From the IMG/VR virus record IMGVR_UViG_3300017788_000145, positions 1 through 26,487 of that record: DNA of 26,487 bases, one strand, 5' to 3'. The stretch's first letter is position 1; each line of letters starts with the position of its first letter. The notes below the pieces were generated by a model. The model was not told where the DNA came from and did no database searches. It was given only the letters and a program-made list of their open reading frames with translations. The position numbers and the translations under genes were made by a program. Positions 21,547-26,487 of the stretch are shown piece by piece. The stretch comes from a virus.

Positions 21547-21567
21547 CCCTCTCAGACCTGCTACGAT
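21539..21567 (+). promoter_or_regulatory. Extended -10 promoter overlapping a stop codon
   Basis: TTGACT at 21539-21544 (the preceding gene's last Leu and Asp codons plus part of its stop), a 17-base spacer, TGC then TACGAT at 21562-21567, and the leader AAGGAGAACAAAACATG. Confidence 0.72.
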
Positions 21568-21587
21568 AGGTACAAGGAGAACAAAAC

Positions 21588-21803
21588 ATGAAAAAGTACG
21601 AAAACATCTTAAAACTGTTCAACATGCAAGACATCGAGTGTGACTTTGATGGGGACATGAACTGGGGTATCCAGCAAGTGGCTGAGGATCTGGGGTACAG
21701 CGAAGAATTGTGTGAAGAGCTAGTGTTGTATTACGAATACAAAACCAACAAAAAAGACTGGACGAAAGAAATGATCCGTCAAGTAGAGGAGACCTTACAA
21801 TGA
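21588..21803 (+). CDS. Small acidic hypothetical protein
   Basis: 71 residues, acidic and helical, with DIECDFDGDMNWGIQQ and LGYSEELCEELVLYYEYK. Small acidic phage proteins often mimic DNA or bind host enzymes, but nothing specific supports that here. It overlaps the next gene by four bases (ATGA) and heads a short operon of small genes. Confidence 0.7.
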   Translation: MKKYENILKLFNMQDIECDFDGDMNWGIQQVAEDLGYSEELCEELVLYYEYKTNKKDWTKEMIRQVEETLQ

Positions 21804-22012
21804 AAGCACAAATCAACAGCTTAACAATCGAAGAATCCCATGAACCAACTGAACTGCCAAAAGGCAAAAGGGTGACCTTTCCAGTCTGCTTTAGCGGCTG
21901 CGAAGGAATCCCCTACAAAGTAGGTACTCAATGGGGTGCCGTAATTAACACCAAAAACGACTTCTGCCCACATTGCTCCAATGCACTGTTCTGGGTAGCT
22001 GAAAGGAAATAA
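21800..22012 (+). CDS. Small protein with four-cysteine zinc-finger pattern
   Basis: 70 residues. C30 and C34 (CFSGC) and C56 and C59 (CPHC) form a likely zinc site, with a beta-like stretch between them (YKVGTQWGAVIN). Mu Com, the activator of mom translation, is also a small zinc protein, but the spacing and sequence here differ and the gene lies 2 kb from the Mom-like gene, so equivalence is not claimed. Function unknown; possibly nucleic-acid or protein binding. Coupled to the gene before it. Confidence 0.7.
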   Translation: MKAQINSLTIEESHEPTELPKGKRVTFPVCFSGCEGIPYKVGTQWGAVINTKNDFCPHCSNALFWVAERK

Positions 22013-22013
22013 C

Positions 22014-22220
22014 ATGAAAAAGCACGACAAGAAACACGGAAGCCCTTTTGATCGCGGATCAGCAGATAGCTACTACGGCAGAAGCCGTCAGCCTCACTAC
22101 TGGCCTGAAGGAACAGGCAACGGCAAGAAGATCACCGATCTGACCCCTGAACAAGAAGAAGCCTACCATGCAGGCTACGACTACAACGAAGAGCATGGAG
22201 ACAAAAAACAATGGGAATGA
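22014..22220 (+). CDS. Small conserved phage protein (SPFDRGSADSYYGR type)
   Basis: 68 residues of a type I recall from many phages: GSPFDRGSADSYYGR, PHYWPEGTG, and AYHAGYDYNEE near the C-terminus. Highly polar and aromatic, with no membrane segment. The stop is overlapped by a tiny downstream reading frame. It has a GAAAGGAA site nine bases upstream. Function unknown. Confidence 0.75.
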   Translation: MKKHDKKHGSPFDRGSADSYYGRSRQPHYWPEGTGNGKKITDLTPEQEEAYHAGYDYNEEHGDKKQWE

Positions 22221-22242
22221 AAGGAAAGCCTGACATCATCAG

Positions 22243-22491
22243 GTGATCCATGAAGTCAAAATTGACGAACTGAAGTACGAAAGACTGAAAAACTACTCGA
22301 CTACTTTTTGGGCTGCGGATCTACCTGCTGGGTATCCGCAGCTTCCATTTCAAAAGGGTGATCGGATTATCTTCTCTACCAACCCATTGGCCTCCAAAGC
22401 CCCACAAATGCCCCTAGAGTTCATTTTGGGCGACCTCTACTACTACCCCAGCCACTGCATCATCAGCCTCTTAAAACCGATTTTAGGATGA
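22243..22491 (+). CDS. Hypothetical protein, possibly ASCH/DUF3850-like
   Basis: 82 residues from GTG at 22243, the only start after the in-frame TGA at 22231. The opening HEVKIDELKYERLKN and later LPFQKGDRIIF recall DUF3850/ASCH-type proteins (HELKI ... F.vGD.L.L), which fold as RNA-binding beta barrels; the middle does not match well. No ribosome binding site is near. Instead a nine-codon frame (ATG 22217, overlapping the previous stop; TGA 22244-22246, overlapping this GTG) could hand ribosomes on by re-initiation. Confidence 0.55.
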   Translation: MIHEVKIDELKYERLKNYSTTFWAADLPAGYPQLPFQKGDRIIFSTNPLASKAPQMPLEFILGDLYYYPSHCIISLLKPILG

Positions 22492-22614
22492 ATTGACCCT
22501 AATAGATGCCTGAGATGTCCTCAAGCACTTCCCGGGACGCGGATCCCCTGCGCCAACGGTGAGAAGCAGAGCTATATGCCCTGCTCAATGTCAGGGGTTT
22601 AAGAGGATAACTCA
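22492..22614. other. Short non-coding gap between island and tail genes
   Basis: No gene or good promoter is seen: a TTGACC at 22493 has no matching -10. A weak hairpin, CCCTG (22579-22583) with CAGGG (22592-22596), lies just before AAGAGGATAA and the ATG at 22615. It is the right edge of the accessory island. Confidence 0.5.
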
Positions 22615-23292
22615 ATGGCAAATCGTAACTGGGCCAGTGGCGGTAAGCTTTACAGCATGCATGTCAAGCCCGTCCTGCTCGATTTTAGTTTCAATGTAGA
22701 CAACACAACTGGATCTGGTGTCGCGAACCTGAAGGGACCATGCGTCACTTCGGTGTTCATGAACTCTACTGCACCTACAGGCGGTAATCCTAACCCTGCT
22801 GCTGGTTTCATTATGGTGAAATTGGCAGATAACTACCCTAGACTTTACAATGTCCTTGGATCTATTCAGTCTCCAAATTCTGGATCGGCATTGACTTCGG
22901 TGACTGCTGGCGTGACTTATGTAATCACCGCACTAGGAACTACCACTCTCGCTCAATGGGTAGCTAGAGGTCTTCCCCTCGGTGTAACTCCAGCAGTAGG
23001 CGTTGCATTTGTTGCTACCGCTACTGGTTCTATTGGCGGTACTGGCGCAGTGCAAATCCCTGCTGCAAACTCTTCTGGTCTTGCCAATACTATCGAAGTA
23101 GTCGGTAACCCAGATGTTATGCTTTCGAACGGCAACCAGCCTGCATACGGGGGTGGGTACATCATCCTTCGTTGCATGGGTGCGACGAATGCGAGCACAA
23201 CGACCCGTATTGCGACTGCTCCAGCTGCTGGAAGCTTGATCAACCTCAGCATGTTACTCAGCGACTCGAGCATTCTGATTCAAGGCGAGTAA
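22615..23292 (+). CDS. Virion protein, probable capsid decoration or head fibre
   Basis: 225 residues starting MANRNWASGGKLYSMHV, an opening I recall from structural proteins next to coat genes in many phages. The body is Gly/Ala/Thr/Val-rich with beta-type repeats (SALTSVTAGVTYVITALGTT, TPAVGVAFVATATGSIGG), and the C-terminus ends SILIQGE. No catalytic motif. It follows the accessory island, which apparently separates it from the coat gene it would normally neighbour. Decoration or fibre roles are inferred from composition and position. Confidence 0.65.
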   Translation: MANRNWASGGKLYSMHVKPVLLDFSFNVDNTTGSGVANLKGPCVTSVFMNSTAPTGGNPNPAAGFIMVKLADNYPRLYNVLGSIQSPNSGSALTSVTAGVTYVITALGTTTLAQWVARGLPLGVTPAVGVAFVATATGSIGGTGAVQIPAANSSGLANTIEVVGNPDVMLSNGNQPAYGGGYIILRCMGATNASTTTRIATAPAAGSLINLSMLLSDSSILIQGE

Positions 23293-23307
23293 CCTTGAAT
23301 AGCTAGT

Positions 23308-23349
23308 GTGGGAGAGAGTAGGACATAAAGCCTCCATACTCTCTCCCGC
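23308..23349 (+). other. Long perfect hairpin between virion genes
   Basis: GGGAGAGAGTA (23310-23320) pairs perfectly with TACTCTCTCCC (23337-23347), extended by one wobble and one G-C pair at the base and by GGA/TCC inside. No T run follows, so it is not a normal terminator. It lies in the 75-base gap before the FN3-adaptor gene and may be an mRNA processing or stability site, or a partial terminator. Confidence 0.7.
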
Positions 23350-23367
23350 TACTACTGGAAGGAATAG

Positions 23368-24402
23368 ATGGCAGCTCCTGCAACACCTGCAAACTTCACA
23401 ATCAACCAAGGTGACGGGCGTGTCGCTCTCACTTGGCAATATGTAGCTGGTGCAACGAGCTACAATGTGTATCGCTCCACCGATCAAACAACTTTTACCG
23501 TAATCGGTTCACCAACCAACCCCCAGTACGAAGACACAACAGCTGTCCTCGGTACTCAATACTTTTACAAAGTCTCTGCCCTCAGCGGTGTAGATGAATC
23601 TCCACTCACTTCTCAAATCAGCGTAGTGCCCACCATGGGCGGTGAAATGTCTCTCCAAGAGCTTGCACAGCGTTGCAGGCAGAGAGCTGACCGCGAAGGA
23701 TCCGACTTTGTAGGATCTTCAGAACTCGCTTCTTACATCAACCAATCGCAATACGAACTCTACGACCTGCTGATCACCATCTACGAAGACTACTACAAAG
23801 CCCCAGCAGCTATCTTCTACAGCAACGGCGTACAGCAGAACTACCCAGTCCCCAACGGTGTACTCTCATTCCTCGACAATAGTGGCAACAGCTTCGTAGC
23901 ACCAGCATGCTACAAGCTTCTTGGCTTGGACCTCGGGCTGAATGCTGGCAACAACGGATGGGTGACTGTAGATAAATACAACTTCATCGACCGTAACCGC
24001 TTTTTCTACCCTAACTCTGCCAGCACGATCTACGGTGTATTCAACACGCAATACCGCTGGATGGGCGACAACATCGAGCTGATCCCTGTACCCTCTGCCA
24101 ATCAGCCTTTCAGGATCCAGTATATTCCAAAGCTGAGAGCACTCCTCCTTCCAAACGACACTACTACCACTTCAATCTCTGGGTGGCTCGAGTATGTCAT
24201 CACCGATGTAGCCATCAAGATCCTCCAGAAAGAAGAATCTGATGTATCTGCACTCATGGCACAAAAGATGGCTTTGAAGCAGAGAATTGAACAGTCTGCA
24301 CCGAATAAAGACACAGGAAGACCTGACACTATTAGCGATGTTAGAGGGTGGGGGTACTGGAATCGAAACAGTAACTTCAATGGGCAAAGTGGGGGCTGGT
24401 AA
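23368..24402 (+). CDS. Head-tail adaptor with N-terminal fibronectin type III domain
   Basis: 344 residues in two parts. Residues about 1-90 are a fibronectin type III domain (PANFTINQGDGRVALTWQYV, ATSYNVYRSTD, YFYKVSA). From about residue 93 comes a helical adaptor-like domain (MSLQELAQRCRQRAD, ELASYINQSQYELYDLLITI) of the kind found in head-tail connector proteins (P22 gp4/T7 gp11-like), then a long mixed region ending in a Gly/Asn/Ser tail. The FN3 part would lie on the virion surface. Translationally coupled to the next gene through TAATG. Confidence 0.7.
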   Translation: MAAPATPANFTINQGDGRVALTWQYVAGATSYNVYRSTDQTTFTVIGSPTNPQYEDTTAVLGTQYFYKVSALSGVDESPLTSQISVVPTMGGEMSLQELAQRCRQRADREGSDFVGSSELASYINQSQYELYDLLITIYEDYYKAPAAIFYSNGVQQNYPVPNGVLSFLDNSGNSFVAPACYKLLGLDLGLNAGNNGWVTVDKYNFIDRNRFFYPNSASTIYGVFNTQYRWMGDNIELIPVPSANQPFRIQYIPKLRALLLPNDTTTTSISGWLEYVITDVAIKILQKEESDVSALMAQKMALKQRIEQSAPNKDTGRPDTISDVRGWGYWNRNSNFNGQSGGW

Positions 24403-24707
24403 TGGGCTTGCCTAGCTACTACACCACGGATGTGTCCTTATCCCTCCTACAATCAAACTGGGCAAGTCTGCTGGATCCGCTTCTTGATAATCCTATCACA
24501 AAAGGACTGATCCTCGAGAATGTCCAACTGGTTTCAGGAACAAACACTATTAACCACAAGCTTGGGAGGAAGCTGAAAGGCTGGTGGATTGTAAGGCAAA
24601 GATCCGCAGCCAACATCTACGATACGCAGGACACAAACCCTACACCGGCAGTGAACTTAAAGCTGACCAGTGACGCGAATGTTAGCGTGGACATTTTAGT
24701 ATTTTAG
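24402..24707 (+). CDS. Small conserved virion-associated protein
   Basis: 101 residues of a recurring phage type: LPSYYTTDVSLSLLQSNW at the start, NTINHKLGRKLKGWWIVRQR in the middle, and a terminal VSVDILVF. The C-terminal half looks like a small beta sandwich. Its start overlaps the preceding stop (TAATG), and it precedes the fibre gene. Probably a tail or fibre-attachment component; not proven. Confidence 0.7.
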   Translation: MGLPSYYTTDVSLSLLQSNWASLLDPLLDNPITKGLILENVQLVSGTNTINHKLGRKLKGWWIVRQRSAANIYDTQDTNPTPAVNLKLTSDANVSVDILVF

Positions 24708-24718
24708 AGAGATAAATT

Positions 24719-26236
24719 ATGCCAACATTTACCACACCATCAGCAAACATGCTCCTCCCGGTACCAATCGTTGGCGTCGATCCGGGTCCAGACTACGCAC
24801 AGAATATCAACAACTGCTTTTTCTTCGTAGACGCACATGACCACTCTCCCGGTAAAGGCCTTCAGATTACGCCTTCTGGTCTCAACATTAACGCTGACCT
24901 CACCTTTACAAACAACTCTGCCACTAACCTGAAATCCACAAACTTCTCATCTCAAGTGTCAGTAATTGCCACTCTCAGGTCACTGTATGTAGTAGGCAAC
25001 AATTTATACTTTACGGATGGTTCTGGTAACTCTTTCCCACTTACAGCGTCTGGTGGTGTAGCAGGTACACCCGGTGCAATTGGTAGCTTGGTGGCTCCAG
25101 CATCGTGCACTTATGTGGTAGCAACTCAAACTTTCGTATTTGCAGCTACTGCAACACAAGCAGCTAATCTTGATGCTGCAAACATCATCCTTCGCAATAC
25201 GACTTCTCCATTCAATGGCATCACACTGCAACCTCCACTGGCTCTTGCTTCAAGCTACAACATCGTTTTACCGCCTCTTCCTACCGGTACAAACAACTTC
25301 GTCGTTCTTGATTCTTCAGGTAACCTCTCTGCACCATGGAAGCTTGATTACTCTACCCTGAATGTCAATACTTCCAACCAAATATACGCTAACATTGCCA
25401 ATGCAGAGCATGCGTGGGAATTAAACGGTGCGTACGCACAACTTAGTTTTCCACAAACCGATATTGACTCTGTCTTTTTTGCTCAAACAGCAATCTCCAT
25501 TCAGAGCCTTTTCATTTACAGTGGGTCAATTGGCGGATCTGGGCTGACAGAGTTTGATCTTAAATATAAAGCTACACCATCTAGTGCGTGGACTTCCATT
25601 TTGTCCACTACAGGCAAGATTGCAGCTACCACCAACCTTACTTCACTGGGGCAAGCTAGCGGTGTTGCAACGGCGACACTTAATAATCATGGTTTTATTG
25701 CAGGTGATACGGTAGTCATCTCTGGCGTAACTGCTACAACTGTTGTAACTTCGTTGGCTGCTAGCAGCGGAACCTGTACAGTAACTCTCAACGCTCATGG
25801 ATACATTGCTGGTAACTATGTAACAGTATCAGGAGCATCTCCTGCGTCATTTAACGGAACATTTGTGGTTGCTACTGCTGCGACTAACACATTCACTTAT
25901 TCCAGTCCTGCTGTCGGCACTGCAACAGCTACTGGAACGATTACGATTACTGGCTATAATGGAACTTTTACAGTCGCAACTGCTGCAACAAATACTTTTA
26001 CCTATCCTGTTCCTTCTACACTTCCAGCATCTGCAACAGGAACTCCAGCGGTTGCAACAAGATTTCAAGCGTACACAGACAGCGGATCAGTGATTGGGGC
26101 ACAAGCTGGTGTCACTAAGCCAGTAGTAAGCACAACTTCAATTCCAGCAGGATCAGTAATCCGATGGGATCTTTTGCAATCAATGGGTGCAGGTGCAACT
26201 GACGCACGAATCAGAATGTATTACCTGAAAGCTTAA
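24719..26236 (+). CDS. Tail fibre-like protein with nested repeats
   Basis: 505 residues. The N-terminal part (GVDPGPDYAQNINNCFFFVD, AHDHSPGKG) resembles the virion-attachment ends of phage fibres. The middle (about 75-250) is a Ser/Thr/Asn-rich beta region. Residues about 312-438 contain two related beta units built from HGxIAGxxVxxSG and (F/Y)NGTFxVATAATNTFTY. The C-terminal 65 residues (RFQAYTDSGSVIGA, IRMYYLKA) form a separate end domain. Role: host attachment or a virion surface structure. A weak GAGAGATAAATT leader precedes the ATG. Confidence 0.75.
   Translation: MPTFTTPSANMLLPVPIVGVDPGPDYAQNINNCFFFVDAHDHSPGKGLQITPSGLNINADLTFTNNSATNLKSTNFSSQVSVIATLRSLYVVGNNLYFTDGSGNSFPLTASGGVAGTPGAIGSLVAPASCTYVVATQTFVFAATATQAANLDAANIILRNTTSPFNGITLQPPLALASSYNIVLPPLPTGTNNFVVLDSSGNLSAPWKLDYSTLNVNTSNQIYANIANAEHAWELNGAYAQLSFPQTDIDSVFFAQTAISIQSLFIYSGSIGGSGLTEFDLKYKATPSSAWTSILSTTGKIAATTNLTSLGQASGVATATLNNHGFIAGDTVVISGVTATTVVTSLAASSGTCTVTLNAHGYIAGNYVTVSGASPASFNGTFVVATAATNTFTYSSPAVGTATATGTITITGYNGTFTVATAATNTFTYPVPSTLPASATGTPAVATRFQAYTDSGSVIGAQAGVTKPVVSTTSIPAGSVIRWDLLQSMGAGATDARIRMYYLKA
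25652..26014 (+). repeat. Diverged, apparently nested coding repeat in the fibre gene
   Basis: Two HGxIAGxxV segments are followed by two copies of an NGTFxVATAATNTFTY segment (25850-25909 and 25955-26014). The first HG segment lacks its own NGTF end before the second HG segment begins, so one unit seems inserted inside the other. The paired DNA differs mostly at third codon positions, so the event is not recent. Confidence 0.6.
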
Positions 26237-26249
26237 TGGAGAGTAAACA

Positions 26250-26487
26250 ATGGCTACAACAGTACCACAGTATTTAAATCAAACAGTATTTTCAGCTAAC
26301 GGCACTTGGGTGTGCCCCGCTGGTGTCACGCAAGTCATCATCGTCGCGTCAGGTGGCGGTGGTGGAGGCGGTGGTGGAGGTGGAGGCGGGGGTGGAACTT
26401 ATCACGGGGCGGGATCTCCGGGCTCTGGTGGAGGGTCTGGATCTACAGGTGGAACTGGAGGCAATACAACCTTTATTGGTGGGGCAC
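26250..26487 (+). CDS. Glycine-rich tail fibre/adhesin protein (3' end outside window)
   Basis: Open from ATG at 26250 to the window end (79 complete codons). It begins ATTVPQYLNQTVFSANGTWV then CPAGVTQVIIVASGG, the wording of the common 'F-x-GTWxVPxGVTxVxVxxxGGGG' domain in phage fibres, followed by 15 consecutive glycine codons and more Gly/Ser/Thr. Polyglycine sandwiches form receptor-binding tips in some phages. The glycine run uses mixed GGN codons (GGT, GGA, GGC, GGG), so it is not simple slippage of one triplet. It follows the other fibre gene by 13 bases. Confidence 0.8.
   Translation, partial: MATTVPQYLNQTVFSANGTWVCPAGVTQVIIVASGGGGGGGGGGGGGGGTYHGAGSPGSGGGSGSTGGTGGNTTFIGGA

Noticed and set aside
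21800-22012. Com-like translational activator for the Mom-like gene
   Set aside because: It is a small four-cysteine protein, but spacing and sequence do not match Mu Com, and it lies downstream in a separate transcription unit.
22493-22521. Promoter before the tail genes at TTGACC 22493
   Set aside because: No acceptable -10 box at 16-18 bases downstream.
26370-26410. Slippage-type GGN repeat or sequencing artefact in the glycine run
   Set aside because: Codons are mixed and the frame stays open to the window end, as expected for a real polyglycine fibre region.

Overview
The window is part of a tailed double-stranded DNA bacteriophage genome. Every supported gene lies on the + strand, genes are tightly packed (ATGA, TAATG and longer overlaps), and replication, packaging, capsid and tail genes follow each other in order. 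Promoters look like bacterial sigma-70 sites and most genes carry AGGAG-type ribosome binding sites, so the host is a bacterium using a standard sigma factor, but the sequence does not identify the host. The portal, scaffold and P22-sized coat protein, with no head protease, fit a short-tailed (podovirus-like) layout; this is inference, because the tail genes continue past the window. I saw no integrase, tRNA, CRISPR array or insertion sequence.

Layout. (1) 2-1875: nucleic-acid module: a 5'-truncated HNH endonuclease, a small coiled-coil protein ending in a sliding-clamp-binding-like QLDLPL, a DnaQ-fold exonuclease with a zinc ribbon, and a zinc metallopeptidase. (2) 1872-2545: a single-gene unit with a perfect consensus promoter and its own terminator, encoding a probable ssDNA-binding protein. 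(3) 2564-8368: replication and nucleotide genes: a primase-helicase fusing an archaeo-eukaryotic-type primase to a RecA/DnaB-type helicase, a class II (B12-dependent) ribonucleotide reductase, and a family A DNA polymerase with leucine at the position-762 equivalent. (4) 8392-8925: a promoter-gene-terminator unit for a conserved protein of unknown function. (5) 8965-18236: the packaging/capsid operon, from a perfect promoter to a terminator after the coat gene, containing an HTH protein, an acetyltransferase, small and large terminase, portal, scaffold and major capsid protein. (6) 18239-22491: an accessory island between coat and tail genes. Most of its genes have their own promoter and a near-identical ribosome-binding leader. 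It holds a trypsin-like protease, a phage Mu Mom-like DNA-modification enzyme that is visibly AT-rich, a GC-richer zinc-finger/OB-fold-like protein, and several small proteins. (7) 22615 to the end: head-tail and tail/fibre genes, including an FN3-adaptor fusion, a fibre with nested repeats, and the start of a glycine-rich fibre protein.

How the genes work together (partly inference): the primase-helicase, polymerase, ssDNA-binding candidate and nucleotide reductase form a largely self-sufficient replisome. The QLDLPL protein may connect it, or the neighbouring nucleases, to the host beta clamp. The Mom-like enzyme would modify phage adenines against host restriction. The island looks like a row of independently transcribed 'moron' genes. 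The most interesting leads are the clamp-motif adaptor, the promoter-cassette island with its Mom-like gene, and three promoters placed so that transcripts would begin at or next to the start codon.
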